A DNA stretch of 64,000 nt from JBHHUI01 sp965248775. Lineage in GTDB: Bacteria; Chloroflexota; Anaerolineae; Anaerolineales; JBHHUI01. How positions within the stretch are numbered: position 1 is the stretch's first letter; each line of letters opens with the position of its first letter. The stretch spans positions 3,596,001 to 3,660,000 of the forward strand of contig OZ252150.1 of assembly GCA_965248775.1 (NCBI GenBank), given 5' to 3'. Positions 16,820 through 25,321 of this stretch are shown here, piece by piece. The translations under genes were made by a program, and so were the position numbers. The notes under the pieces were generated by a model that was not told where the DNA came from, made no database searches, and saw only the letters and a list, made by a program, of their open reading frames with translations.

Positions 16820-18303
16820 AATACCTTTCAAATAAGGGCCAAAGCTTGCCGGAAAGGTTGTCGGGGTTGGGGCCAGTGATAATGCTCCGGCCGTTTCAGG
16901 CGGAACTTTGACATCTTGCGTTTGACTACACGCGGGTTTGAACGGGCACGGCGGAGAGGCAGACGAACGTCAGCGATGTCATGCAACAAGCGGTCATAGA
17001 GTTGGCCGAGTTGGTCAACGGCCGTCTTTTGAAACTCGGCGAGCGTGTCGCGCACGAGTTCGAGTGCATGCACAAAGCTGAGTTGGTCGGGATCGAGACC
17101 GGTGCGTTGGGCAGCCGCATGCATCAGGAAGCGGATGATGAAGTGTGCGATGAGCAGGCCATACAGTTCCTGAATGACCCCGACCGGCTTGAGACTGCGC
17201 AGCGGGCGTCCGGCCAGACGTTGATGGGTGTCGACTTCATCGATGACCAATTCGATTTCCCAGCGTTCGTGATAAGCTCGCGCGAGTTCCAGGGCTGGGA
17301 AGGCTTCGGGGTTCAGCAAGGTGGTAACCAAGCGGTGCACTTCACCGTAACCGGGGAGTGCCGGGTCACTTATGGTGTATTCGACGATGCGCACCAGGAG
17401 GCGCTCGCCCCGCTTGCGGCGCTGGTAGTCGGAGGGGGTCAGGTTGGCGGTGTAGGAGCCATCTGGCAATGGACAGCGGTTTTTAGGCTTGACATGGGCT
17501 GGAAATCGGCTCAAAATGTGTCCCCCGCGCTCCAAAACCATGCGCAGCATGTCATAATCATGAAACCCACGGTCCCACATCACCAACATGCCCATCTCGA
17601 CTGAGCGCAACAGGCGAAAACCACCCATGCGCTCGCTGGTGTGGCAAGGCCAGAAGCCCGCATCGACAATCGTATGCGTGCCGCACTCGACCAGATACAC
17701 CCCTTGCACCTGCGGAAAAGCGCTCTGGCCGCGCGGGCTGTGGTGCCGTCCAAAAGCCGCCGCATTCTCCGGCGTGTCAGCCACATCTTCAACCGTGCCA
17801 TCGATGGCCATCAGGCGCAATCCAAAGAGGAACGCGCCGGCTGTCTCCGTCGTAGCTATCGGTCGACATACATGCCGAAACAAACGCACGACCGGTCGAG
17901 CACCCAGTTGATAGCGCCGATAGGTAATCGCACTGTCTTTCGGTACCGCGTATTCCGGATTGTTCCAGATGTACCGCAACCCCTGGGCGATCTTACGCAT
18001 TACCCGCCCCAGAGAAGATTGCGTGTAGATGTTCATTGTGATGATTAAAAACACTGTCACGACCAGATTCAATTTGCGCTCGCGTTGCGTTTTCAAGCCT
18101 TCTGCCTCCAACGCTGCTTCGACCACATCTGGCGGAATAACCCGGCTCAGGCTTGTAAATGTCAGTTCCCGGCAAAACTTGCTCTCGATGTCAACCTCGC
18201 GTAATCTGTATCCCATCAGGTGGCCCCCTGGCATCTTGCGAATTTGTATATCTCACAAGTATGCCTCGGGTGCCACCTGTTTGCTTATTTGAAAGGTATT
18301 GCA
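16820..18303 (-). mobile_element. IS4-family element (IS-468), about 1484 bp
   Basis: Inverted repeats ATACCTTTCAAATAAG lie at 16821-16836 and, as the complement, at 18284-18299. The 9-bp sequence TCTAAACCC is duplicated at 16811-16819 and 18304-18312, which fixes the ends to within about three bases. The insertion disrupts the GT39-like gene; excision restores its frame. Confidence 0.85.
16828..18234 (-). CDS. IS4-family transposase with IS4 N-terminal domain
   Basis: About 468 residues. The N-terminal third (LTFTSLSRVIPPDVVEAALEAEG through LGRVMRKIAQGLRYIW) is the DNA-binding IS4 N-terminal domain. Catalytic Asp residues lie in LMAIDGTVEDVAD and LVMWDRGFHDYDM, and the C-terminal Glu in YHERWEIELVIDEVDTHQ. 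Either the ATG at 18234 or the one at 18216 (MGYRLREVD) could be the start. Only one copy is present in this window, and its frame is intact. A long antisense frame inside it (16981-17604) is a shadow. Confidence 0.9.
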   Translation of the reverse strand: MPGGHLMGYRLREVDIESKFCRELTFTSLSRVIPPDVVEAALEAEGLKTQRERKLNLVVTVFLIITMNIYTQSSLGRVMRKIAQGLRYIWNNPEYAVPKDSAITYRRYQLGARPVVRLFRHVCRPIATTETAGAFLFGLRLMAIDGTVEDVADTPENAAAFGRHHSPRGQSAFPQVQGVYLVECGTHTIVDAGFWPCHTSERMGGFRLLRSVEMGMLVMWDRGFHDYDMLRMVLERGGHILSRFPAHVKPKNRCPLPDGSYTANLTPSDYQRRKRGERLLVRIVEYTISDPALPGYGEVHRLVTTLLNPEAFPALELARAYHERWEIELVIDEVDTHQRLAGRPLRSLKPVGVIQELYGLLIAHFIIRFLMHAAAQRTGLDPDQLSFVHALELVRDTLAEFQKTAVDQLGQLYDRLLHDIADVRLPLRRARSNPRVVKRKMSKFRLKRPEHYHWPQPRQPFRQALALI

Positions 18304-18481
18304 TCTAAACCCCCATCAGTATTTGCTCGACCTGTTTCGAGAATGGGCAAGGCCCAGCGGTGATAGTTTTGGGCGTCCCAGTCCGCCCAAAGCGGTAAGT
18401 GATTCAAGCCAATCACCCGCAAGCCCAACCCCAACACGAAAATTAGGCCTAAGGGTAACCACCAAATAAGATGCTCCCTAG

Positions 18482-19936
18482 TACTACAGTTGTAGATAAA
18501 TGAGTGATGCACCACGACGTTTGTAATGATAGAACCTGGCGACGGCCTGATGATGGCGACGCCAATGCGACCAGGCGAGGATCTCCTGCGCGGTCTGCTG
18601 CACGCGCAACACTAGACGCCAGAGCAATCGCCGGATTTCGGCCACACTCAACCGCACGAGAGGCCGCGGCGGTGCTTGAACGCCGCAAGACTGTTGCGCG
18701 TCGCTGACAACAACGCCCCCTTTTTCAGCGCTTCGTGGCTTGGCGTGGTCGTTCGTATCGCGGCCAGATAAGCATGCGCCCACATCGCCAGAGTGGTATG
18801 GCGATACCAACCGGTCCAACTGCGCACTTCATATTGATCCAATCCGACTTCACCCTTGGCAGCCTCGAAGGTCACTTCAATCGCCCAACGGCTGCCGGCC
18901 ACGCGCACCATGTCTTCCAGCGTGGTTTCCTGTGGCGCGAAGACCACGAAGGCTGTCAGTTCATGCAGGTCTTCGATTTTGCGCCGTATCAGCAGCCAGC
19001 GCCCCCAGCTCGCTTGCATGGGTGGGTTGAGCGGCAGCAGATGCCAGTCGTATCCGCGTGGACCTTTGGCCCCAGCGCCGGCGCTCAGTCGTATCCAATC
19101 TTCGGCAGGCAAGGTGGCCAGCACTTGCTTGACGCGGTGCTGTTTGAAACCAATCCAGACGTACTCCTTGCCCGAAACGGCCAGCGCGTAGGCCCGTTCT
19201 CGCTCTTCCAGCCACAGACGCAGGCGGCGGTCGTCGCCATAGACAGAGTCGCCCGTCACCCACGCCGCCGGCAGGCCGGTGTCCAGCGCCCGCGCCAGCA
19301 TCTGCCGCGCCAGCGCTGGTTTGGTCGCAAACGCGCGGTCCGCGGGGATACCGACACTCGCACAGCGCACCGGGTCGTTGGTCCACTCCTTGGGCAAGTA
19401 AAGTTCGCGGTCAATCAAGGTGTGCCCCGCGCCACCCGCATACGCCAGGAAGACCCCGACCTGAGAGTTCTCGACGCGCCCGGCAGTGCCGCTGTACTGC
19501 CGGGCGACACCTGCGGAGTGACGACCCTTCTTGACGAACCCCGTTTCGTCGACGATCAGGACCGCTGTGGCATCGCTCAGATAATCGCGCACATATTGTT
19601 GCAGGTCATCGCGCACCTGGTCGGCGTCCCACAGCGCCCGCCCGAGCAGATGTTGCAGGCCGTAGGGCGTCGGCTGTCCGAGCGCCTCCGCCAGCTGCCA
19701 GCTGTGCTTGCGCTCTGCATTGCTCAGCAACCCGCGCAAATAGCCCAGCGCTTGCTCCCGCGCTTCCGCCCGGGCGAACCGCGCGCCAATGCGTTGTGCG
19801 ACTTCCAGCAGTGCATCGGCCCAGCCCTGCACGACGGCCAGATCGGTTATGCCATTATCAACACGTCCGTTTGTCATTGGTATCTTCGCCCCCTTGTCGG
19901 AGCCAAACGATACCACATTTATCTACAACTGTAGTA
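18482..19936 (-). mobile_element. IS701-family element, about 1455 bp, CTAG target duplication
   Basis: Inverted repeats (ACTACAGTTGTAGATAAATG core) at 18482-18502 and 19916-19936. CTAG is present on both sides (18478-18481 and 19937-19940), the known target duplication of IS701. The insertion point is the twelfth codon of the GT39-like gene. Confidence 0.92.
18648..19877 (-). CDS. IS701-family transposase
   Basis: About 409 residues from MTNGRVDNG. Family blocks include the N-terminal HSWQLAEALGQPTPYGLQHLLGRALWDADQVRDDL, the first catalytic Asp in AVLIVDETGFVKKGRHSAGVARQYSGTAGRVENSQVGVFLAY, the second in WVTGDSVYGDDRRLR, and SRWAIEVTFEAAKGEVGLDQYEVRSW with the catalytic Glu. The ATG at 19877 has a purine-rich GGGGGCGAAG upstream and is preferred over a GTG at 19916. 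It is a complete frame in a complete element. The 399-residue antisense frame across it is not a gene. Confidence 0.92.
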   Translation of the reverse strand: MTNGRVDNGITDLAVVQGWADALLEVAQRIGARFARAEAREQALGYLRGLLSNAERKHSWQLAEALGQPTPYGLQHLLGRALWDADQVRDDLQQYVRDYLSDATAVLIVDETGFVKKGRHSAGVARQYSGTAGRVENSQVGVFLAYAGGAGHTLIDRELYLPKEWTNDPVRCASVGIPADRAFATKPALARQMLARALDTGLPAAWVTGDSVYGDDRRLRLWLEERERAYALAVSGKEYVWIGFKQHRVKQVLATLPAEDWIRLSAGAGAKGPRGYDWHLLPLNPPMQASWGRWLLIRRKIEDLHELTAFVVFAPQETTLEDMVRVAGSRWAIEVTFEAAKGEVGLDQYEVRSWTGWYRHTTLAMWAHAYLAAIRTTTPSHEALKKGALLSATRNSLAAFKHRRGLSCG

Positions 19937-20035
19937 CTAGGCTCCTTGTGCAAGTTTTTAGGTTTCTCAAGCATAAGCCAGCATACGACTATCTTTCGAG
20001 AGTACGCAATTTAGCTCATAAATGCGGCATTGTAC

Positions 20036-20074
20036 AAGAAAAAAGCCCCCGGCTGTAGAAATCGCCGAGGGCTT
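20036..20074 (-). terminator. Intrinsic terminator of the homocysteine S-methyltransferase gene
   Basis: On the minus strand an 11-bp stem (AAGCCCTCGGC with GCCGGGGGCTT, one G-U pair) around a 10-nt loop is followed by a T-rich run, 9 bases after the stop codon of the gene ending at 20083. Confidence 0.8.
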
Positions 20075-20082
20075 GGTGGATC

Positions 20083-21090
20083 CTAGCCCGTAGCAGACTT
20101 GGCATCCGAGCGTCTGCGGGAACGCGCACGTTTCCGTTTGGGGACTGGTCCGTTACCATTGCGTATGCTGCTCTTGCGCGAGATCTTGGGAACTGCATCG
20201 ACAGGAGTTGAATTCAGAGTGCTGTGCATACATTCCAAATGATCGGGCGTGCTGCCACAGCAGGCGCCAATGATGCGCGCGCCAGCCGCGCGCAACGCAA
20301 TCGAGTATTCGGCCATTTCTGTCGGGCCGGCTGAGTACACTGGATTGCGATCAACCAGTGCCGGGATGCCAGCATTCGATTTGGCAACCAGTGGGATGCT
20401 GGGATTTTGGGTCGACATTTTTTCGATGACCTCCAGGATTTCATCGGGGCCATTACCGCAGTTCCCGCCGGCTGCCGTGACGTTTTGAGCTTCAAGAAAT
20501 TCGATAGCCTGCTCAGGCGTGATGCCCATCATTGTGCGGCCGTTGGTGTCGAAGGTCATCGTGGCAATGATCGGCATGTCGGCGGATGCTTTGCGCACAC
20601 CTTCGATTGCTGCTTGCATCTCTTCGAGCGCCGACATTGTCTCGATCCAGATTGCGTCCACACCACCAAAAACAAGGGCATCTGCTTGCTCTGCAAACGC
20701 GTCAACAGCCTCCTCCGCGGTGAGTGTGCCAAGTGGTTCCATGATCTCGCCGCTCGGTCCAATATCCCCGGCAACGATCGCATCGATGTCGGTCGCGTCT
20801 ACCTCTATGCGGGCGAGAATCGCAGCCGTGGTGTTTAGTTCTTTCACGCGTTCCTGCAACCGATGCATGGCAAGCCGATAACGATTCCCGCCAAACGTAT
20901 TGGTGAGCAATATCTGTGAGCCGGACTCAAGATACGAGCGATGTACCTTGCGGATCACCTCCGGGTGCAAGATGTTCCATGTTTCGGGTGGATCGCCGAA
21001 CTGCAACCCGGCATCAAAGAGCATTGTGCCCATCGCGCCGTCGGCCATGATCAGTTCCGAACCTTGAAGTAGTTTCTCTAATTTGTTCAT
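20083..21090 (-). CDS. Homocysteine S-methyltransferase family protein (BHMT-like)
   Basis: A TIM-barrel zinc methyltransferase that would convert homocysteine to methionine with betaine or a related methyl donor. Features are MADGAMGTMLFDAG, ILLTNTFGGNRYRL, IVAGDIGPSGE, the first zinc Cys in AAGGNCGNGPDE and the Cys pair in IIGACCGSTPDH. The ATG at 21090 (MNKLEKLL) follows GGAG and is preferred over 21108. The C-terminus has an unusual extension of about 35 residues rich in Arg and Lys (PKRKRARSRRR) not needed for the barrel. A SAM-I riboswitch with a terminator lies upstream, so expression should fall when S-adenosylmethionine is plentiful; this supports a methionine role. The methyl donor is not determined. 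Confidence 0.88.
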   Translation of the reverse strand: MNKLEKLLQGSELIMADGAMGTMLFDAGLQFGDPPETWNILHPEVIRKVHRSYLESGSQILLTNTFGGNRYRLAMHRLQERVKELNTTAAILARIEVDATDIDAIVAGDIGPSGEIMEPLGTLTAEEAVDAFAEQADALVFGGVDAIWIETMSALEEMQAAIEGVRKASADMPIIATMTFDTNGRTMMGITPEQAIEFLEAQNVTAAGGNCGNGPDEILEVIEKMSTQNPSIPLVAKSNAGIPALVDRNPVYSAGPTEMAEYSIALRAAGARIIGACCGSTPDHLECMHSTLNSTPVDAVPKISRKSSIRNGNGPVPKRKRARSRRRSDAKSATG

Positions 21091-21155
21091 GACAATCTCC
21101 AATTCCAATAAACGAAGCTCAATTCGAAATGTATTCTTTCATTCTCTCGATCAAT

Positions 21156-21182
21156 AAAAAAAACCCCTTCTGGTTGAAGAGG
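21156..21182 (-). terminator. Terminator arm of the SAM-I riboswitch expression platform
   Basis: On the minus strand CCTCTTC and GAAGGGG pair across a 5-nt loop (one G-U pair) and are followed by eight T. It lies between the aptamer and the start codon at 21090, so ligand binding probably ends transcription here. Confidence 0.8.
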
Positions 21183-21205
21183 CTCAATATCAAGTGCTGA
21201 GAGCA

Positions 21206-21325
21206 ACTCATCTTCCAGATCTTGTCTGCCGGAATTGGCACCAATGTGGCAAATGGTTCGATACCCATCTGCTGACTGGTTGCCGAGGTTTCACAGGGCC
21301 GGTCCCTCCACCTCTCTGGATGAGT
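21206..21325 (-). ncRNA. SAM-I (S-box) riboswitch aptamer
   Basis: The minus strand shows the conserved order of the S-box: P1 strand ACTCATC, then CAGAGAGGTGGAGGGA, CCGGCCC, GAAACCTCGGCAACC, GGTGCCAATTCC and the closing P1 strand GATGAGT (21206-21212, pairing with 21319-21325). The GA-rich internal loop, the pseudoknot-forming segment and the GGTGCNAATTCC box all match. It binds S-adenosylmethionine and controls the downstream methyltransferase gene through the terminator at 21156-21182. The rest of the 344-base gap (to 21434) has no gene; I could not pick a convincing promoter. Confidence 0.93.
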
Positions 21326-21434
21326 GCGTGTATAACACGCTATGAAGTTATGAAAGAAATGGTATCACAAACCAGGGAATGTAGCCAAGGTAATGAATTG
21401 GAGATTGTGTGCCGTGTATTTTCCGCGAGAAAAC

Positions 21435-22532
21435 TTATCCGTTTCGTATTGTGTTCACAACGTCTGCAAGCCGCCGGACACCGGCGTCCAATTCTTCTTC
21501 TGTCATCGCACAGTACGGCAGGCGCAGGAAGTTCTCTCCGCCGCCATTGGCGTAGAAACCACGTCCATCCGCCAGCGTCAGATTCACATCGGCTGCTGCT
21601 GCCCTTACTTCCATTGTGGTCACGCCTTCTGGCAAAGAGAGCGAGAGGAAAAAACCACCCTCTGGGCGCGTTGAATCAGCATCCGGCAGATATGCATCCA
21701 AGGCAGCGAGAGTTGCCCCCAGGCGCGGGGCATAGAGGACTTTCAATTTTTCGATCTGAGGTTCGAGCCAGCCTCCCTGAATGAGTTCATATACGATGCC
21801 ATGTGAGAGCAAACTGGGTGTGATATAGGTATTTTCCGCGACCTTCGCGAGGCGCTGCAGAAGTTCAGTATCACCCACGATGTAGCCCATGCGTGGTCCC
21901 GGTCCGATCAATTTGCTAAACGAGGCCATGTAAAGCACCACGTCCGGCCCAAGTTCAAACAATGACGCCGGCGCTGCACCACGATAGCGCAACAGCCGAT
22001 AAGGCGCATCTTCAAGATATAGAAAACCATGCTCGCGGGCCAACCCGATCAGACGTTCGCGCTTTTCAGGCGAGCAGGTTGCACCGGCAGGATTCTGGAA
22101 GTCCGGGATGATATAGAAGAACACCGGCTTGTGCTTTTGCAGCGCTGCTTCCAGGGCAGCAATATCCGGTCCATCTGCTTCGAGAGGAATGCTGATCAGG
22201 TTCGCACCATGCTTGCGCAGGGTTGTGATGGTGCGGTCGTATGTCGGCGCTTCAACAAAGACAGTATTGTTTTCGGGAGTAAGCAGGAGCGAACACAGAA
22301 ACTCGACGATCTGAAGCGAGCCGTTCGAGCAGAGTACGTTCTCGATAGTGACGCCATGCCAGTCGGCAAGCCATTCACGCAAGGGCTGGAAGCCATACGC
22401 CGAGCCATACTGAAGGATGACCTCGCCGTAATTACGGATGGCGTCTGATGCCGCGCGTGCGACATCATCAATGGGAAATGATTCTGTTGCCGGGACGCCA
22501 CGTGTGAAAGCAATTGGGTTAAGGTCGTTCAT
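21435..22532 (-). CDS. PLP-dependent class I/II aminotransferase, last gene of the aromatic operon
   Basis: A fold-type I aminotransferase of about 365 residues resembling 2-aminoadipate/aromatic aminotransferases related to MocR regulators but without a DNA-binding domain. Visible are YGSAYGFQPLREWLADW, VLCSNGSLQIVEF, FYIIPDFQNPAGAT, YLEDAPYRLLRY and the PLP lysine in YMASFSKLIGPGPRMGYI, then the C-terminal NFLRLPYCAMTEEEL. Its start overlaps the aroQ stop by four bases, so it is translationally coupled. The location suggests it converts prephenate, phenylpyruvate or 4-hydroxyphenylpyruvate to the amino acid; that role is inferred from context. Confidence 0.85.
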   Translation of the reverse strand: MNDLNPIAFTRGVPATESFPIDDVARAASDAIRNYGEVILQYGSAYGFQPLREWLADWHGVTIENVLCSNGSLQIVEFLCSLLLTPENNTVFVEAPTYDRTITTLRKHGANLISIPLEADGPDIAALEAALQKHKPVFFYIIPDFQNPAGATCSPEKRERLIGLAREHGFLYLEDAPYRLLRYRGAAPASLFELGPDVVLYMASFSKLIGPGPRMGYIVGDTELLQRLAKVAENTYITPSLLSHGIVYELIQGGWLEPQIEKLKVLYAPRLGATLAALDAYLPDADSTRPEGGFFLSLSLPEGVTTMEVRAAAADVNLTLADGRGFYANGGGENFLRLPYCAMTEEELDAGVRRLADVVNTIRNG

Positions 22533-22966
22533 GTTGTTACCTTTGCAACAAGCGCGCGCAATCCAAGCGCATAGGAGTCGAAACCAAAGCCAGTGATACT
22601 ACCCACGCAGACCGGTGCGACATATGATCTGCGTCGAAATTCCTCACGCGCGTGTACATTGGAGAGATGGACTTCCACCACCGGCAGGCCACTCCCGGCA
22701 ATGGCATCCCGCAACGCGATGGAGGTGTGAGTGTACGCCCCGGGGTTTATTATCACACCATCCGCCCAACTCATTGCTTCATGCAAGGCATCAATCAATG
22801 CTCCTTCGCTGTTCGATTGAAATGCGCGCACATCGGAACCCAATTCGCGGGAGAGTTCCCGCAATTGCTCATTGATCTCGTCCAGCGTGAGTGTGCCGTA
22901 GACTTCAGGCTCACGCGTACCGAGCAGGTTCAGGTTGGGGCCGTGGAGTATAAGAAATTTGGGCAT
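22529..22966 (-). CDS. aroQ: 3-dehydroquinate dehydratase, type II
   Basis: It dehydrates 3-dehydroquinate to 3-dehydroshikimate, step three of the shikimate pathway. Signature stretches are FLILHGPNLNLLGTREPEVYG (with the flexible-loop Arg and Tyr), FQSNSEGALIDALHEA, GVIINPGAYTHTSIALRDAI and VEVHLSNVHAREEFRRRSYVAPVCVGSITGFG (catalytic His and active-site loop). Length 145 residues is typical of the small dodecameric type II enzymes. It lies between the fused aroKB gene and the aminotransferase in the same operon. Confidence 0.97.
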   Translation of the reverse strand: MPKFLILHGPNLNLLGTREPEVYGTLTLDEINEQLRELSRELGSDVRAFQSNSEGALIDALHEAMSWADGVIINPGAYTHTSIALRDAIAGSGLPVVEVHLSNVHAREEFRRRSYVAPVCVGSITGFGFDSYALGLRALVAKVTT

Positions 22967-23036
22967 TGGTTTACATTCGGGGATGATTCAGAATGAAAGC
23001 GCGATATGGTGATATTCTCCGTTCGGCGAATCCTCA

Positions 23037-24578
23037 TCATCCAATCACAGAATCGATAACCTCTCTCAACATATCATCTGGCGCAGTGAGGCCGTATTCT
23101 ACCGTACCGATTGCAACCGGCAGCGCGAACAGCAATTGCCCAGCGTGCTTCTTTTTGTCGGCTTGCATGAGCGTGCGAATCAATTGCGGATCGAGGTCTT
23201 GCGCCTGCACAGGCAAACCTAATTTGCGCAGAGTCGCGGCAATCTTTTCAGACAGCCCGGATTCAGCTTCACCGAGCTGCTCTGCCAGCCGGGCCTCGGC
23301 AACCATGCCAATGGAAATGGCCTCCCCATGCCGCAATCTGTAGCCCGAAGCGGCCTCGATACCATGTCCGATCGTATGTCCAAGGTTGAGTTTTGCGCGC
23401 TCCCCTTGTTCGAGTGGATCGCGTTGTACGATATCAATCTTAACCTGCATCGCGCGTTGGAGCATTTCGCCTGATAGGGGGAGTGCCCCGGGCAGCTGAA
23501 AAAATATTTCTGGATCAGCAATAATGCCGTGCTTTACAACCTCTGCCAATCCCGACGTATATTCGGCTGACGACAGCGTAGAAAGCAACTCCGGATCTGA
23601 AACGATCATCACCGGGGGATGGAATGCGCCCATCAGGTTTTTGCCCTGCGCCAGGTCCACGCCCACTTTGCCGCCGATGGAAGCATCAACCATCGCGAGT
23701 ACAGTCGTTGGCATGTTCACCCACTGGATCCCGCGCATGAAGGTTGCCGCGGCAAACCCGGCCACATCTCCAACCACTCCGCCGCCGAGCGTGAGCACGA
23801 CACTGCGCCGGTCAAGACCGTGTTTCAGGAAGGCACTGCAGAGTTCCTGCACTGTATCGACTGTCTTGTGTACCTCGCCAGCGGGAATTGCAATCAGCGG
23901 CGCTCCAAGGGCCTCGCCAAGCGATTCACCCCACAACTGTGCAATCGTATCGTCCGTGACGATAGCCTGCGGAAGAGAAATTCCGTGTGAACCCAAAAGC
24001 GCGCGTAGGTGCTTGCGAACACCTGCGCCAATTGCCAGAGCATATGCGCCCTGCGGGTGCGAGATTTCGATCCGGCTCGGCAGCACGGCCACAACTTCCT
24101 GTGCCACCGCAACAGCCGCGCGATTGTCGGTTGCTATCTGGAGGGGGAAAGAGTCATAAAGTGACTCTCGCCGCTGCAGCAAGGCAACTACATTCTCGAG
24201 CAGGTCTCCCGCCAGCAGCGGGCGGTCTCGCGTACCTTGCAGCCGTTGCACAATCGTTTCGGCCCCCGCGCGCAAGCAGACGACAATCCCTTGCGCTTCG
24301 AGCAAGCGGCGGTTGTCTGGGTCCGCCAGTGCGCCGCCACCGACTGCGACCACAGCGTTTTCTGTGGGAGCGACATCCGCAATGACTTTTTGTTCTTGCG
24401 CTCGGAAGGTTGCCTCACCTTGTTCGGAAAAGATTTCCGCAATCGTCTTGTCCGCGCCTGCAGCGATCAATTCATCGGTATCGACAAAAGTCCAGCCCAA
24501 CTGCTGGGCGCAGATTCGACCAACGCTCGTTTTCCCAGAGCCAGGTGGGCCGAACAGGATGAGATTCACGTACCTCAA
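23037..24578 (-). CDS. aroKB: Fused shikimate kinase - 3-dehydroquinate synthase
   Basis: Residues 1-165 are shikimate kinase: Walker A GPPGSGKTSVG, VDTDELI, FRAQE and VAVGGGALAD, and the RDRPLL lid Arg. Residues 175-513 are 3-dehydroquinate synthase: GEVHKTVDTV, LTLGGGVVGDVAGFAAATFMRGI, PTTVLAMVDASIGGKVGVDL, KNLMGAFHPP, LAEVVKHGII, LNLGHTIGHGIE (zinc His) and KKKHAGQLLFALP. One polypeptide therefore carries steps two and five of the pathway in reverse order of the reactions. No internal stop or frameshift is seen. It overlaps the ABM-domain gene upstream by four bases and precedes aroQ by 70 bases. Confidence 0.96.
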   Translation of the reverse strand: MRYVNLILFGPPGSGKTSVGRICAQQLGWTFVDTDELIAAGADKTIAEIFSEQGEATFRAQEQKVIADVAPTENAVVAVGGGALADPDNRRLLEAQGIVVCLRAGAETIVQRLQGTRDRPLLAGDLLENVVALLQRRESLYDSFPLQIATDNRAAVAVAQEVVAVLPSRIEISHPQGAYALAIGAGVRKHLRALLGSHGISLPQAIVTDDTIAQLWGESLGEALGAPLIAIPAGEVHKTVDTVQELCSAFLKHGLDRRSVVLTLGGGVVGDVAGFAAATFMRGIQWVNMPTTVLAMVDASIGGKVGVDLAQGKNLMGAFHPPVMIVSDPELLSTLSSAEYTSGLAEVVKHGIIADPEIFFQLPGALPLSGEMLQRAMQVKIDIVQRDPLEQGERAKLNLGHTIGHGIEAASGYRLRHGEAISIGMVAEARLAEQLGEAESGLSEKIAATLRKLGLPVQAQDLDPQLIRTLMQADKKKHAGQLLFALPVAIGTVEYGLTAPDDMLREVIDSVIG

Positions 24579-24874
24579 CCCACTTTTTGGACAGGTTTGT
24601 AATGTTCAACAGTCGGGAACGGATCGTAAAAATGGTGCAGCAATTCTTTCCACTGCTCGTACTGTGGCGATTTGCGGAAGCCCTCCGTATGGGCTTCCAG
24701 CGTGCGCCAGCGAACGAGCAACATATAACGGTTCGGTGTTTCGATGCAATGATGTAGTTCGTGTGAAATATATCCCGGCAGCGCAGAAATGATCTTTTCG
24801 GCCACCATGAAAGCCGCTTCGAATTGATCGGTTTGCCCCGGCCGGACATCCAGCGGCGCTACTTCTAAAATCAT
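24575..24874 (-). CDS. Antibiotic biosynthesis monooxygenase (ABM) domain protein
   Basis: A 99-residue dimeric ferredoxin-like ABM-fold protein: MILEVAPLDVRPGQTDQFEAAF, ALPGYISHELHHCIETPNRYMLLVRWRTLEAHTEGFRKSPQYEQWKELLHHFYDPFPTVEHY. The last block is the family hallmark. Members include haem-degrading and quinone/oxygenase-like enzymes, and many have no known role. It overlaps both neighbours by four bases (thioesterase upstream, aroKB downstream), so it is translationally coupled in the aromatic operon; what it does there is unknown. Confidence 0.88.
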   Translation of the reverse strand: MILEVAPLDVRPGQTDQFEAAFMVAEKIISALPGYISHELHHCIETPNRYMLLVRWRTLEAHTEGFRKSPQYEQWKELLHHFYDPFPTVEHYKPVQKVG

Positions 24875-25317
24875 CGATGCTCCTGTATTGCACCCTCTAT
24901 AACGGCGAGGGTAATTGTGGCGCGCGCCACATGTTTACGCTCAGTACCCTGCAGCGCATATACATCCGCCTGCGAGACGGAGAAGCTGTGCCCGGGTTTG
25001 ATCACTTCCGCACGGCAAAAAAGCTGGTCGCCCTGCGCAGCGCGCAACAGATTGATCTTGAATTCGACTGTCAGGACCGACTCGTTTATTCCGACCAGAC
25101 TACCGGCCGCTGCACCGCCAGTGTGGTCGGCCATGGTAGCCTGTACTCCGGCGTGAATTAAGTTGTTCTGCTGCAAATGGGTTGGGCGCACATGCAGTTC
25201 TGTTTCACACCAACCCGGTCCGACATCCTTCAATCGGAGACCCAACTCGTTGACGAAGGCAGCTTCGTTAAAAATCGCTTTTACAAATTGTTGGTACTCT
25301 GGATTTTGCGGTTGCAC
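24871..25317 (-). CDS. PaaI-family hot-dog thioesterase
   Basis: A small hot-dog-fold thioesterase: NELGLRLKDVGPGWCETELHVRPTHLQQNNLIHAGVQATMADHTGGAAAGSLVG is the N-terminal half with the catalytic HAGVxATMAD region, and VTVEF-like LTVEFKINLLRAAQGDQLFCRAEV follows. Substrates of the family are acyl- or aryl-CoA esters. A GTG at 25317 is preferred; a TTG at 25338 would overlap the aroC end. It is coupled to aroC and the ABM gene in the aromatic operon, suggesting removal of an aromatic-CoA or acyl-CoA side product, which is inference. Confidence 0.85.
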   Translation of the reverse strand: MQPQNPEYQQFVKAIFNEAAFVNELGLRLKDVGPGWCETELHVRPTHLQQNNLIHAGVQATMADHTGGAAAGSLVGINESVLTVEFKINLLRAAQGDQLFCRAEVIKPGHSFSVSQADVYALQGTERKHVARATITLAVIEGAIQEHR

Positions 25318-25321
25318 GCAT

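Larger units (their letters stand above)
18304..19974 (-). pseudogene. GT39-like glycosyltransferase, N-terminal portion, itself split by an IS701-type element
   Basis: The native start is probably the ATG at 19974-19972, giving MLEKPKNLHKE before an IS enters at 19940. The frame resumes at 18477 with PREHLIWWLPLGLIFVLGLGLRVIGL (first membrane helix), followed by LPLWADWDAQNYHRWALPILETG up to the second IS at 18303. The acidic DWDAQNYHRWA segment corresponds to the first luminal loop that carries catalytic Asp residues in GT39 enzymes. With both elements removed the gene would encode about 655 residues ending at 15061. The present 18285-18515 frame, starting in IS sequence, is an accidental chimera. 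Confidence 0.7.

Noticed and set aside
16981..17604. A 207-residue open frame on the plus strand
   Set aside because: Antisense to the IS4 transposase at 16828-18234; no family resemblance.
18735..19934. A 399-residue open frame on the plus strand
   Set aside because: It is fully antisense to the IS701 transposase, and its Arg/Gln/His-rich translation has no domain.
23524..24159. A 211-residue open frame on the plus strand
   Set aside because: Antisense to aroKB with low-complexity Ser/Thr/Pro translation.
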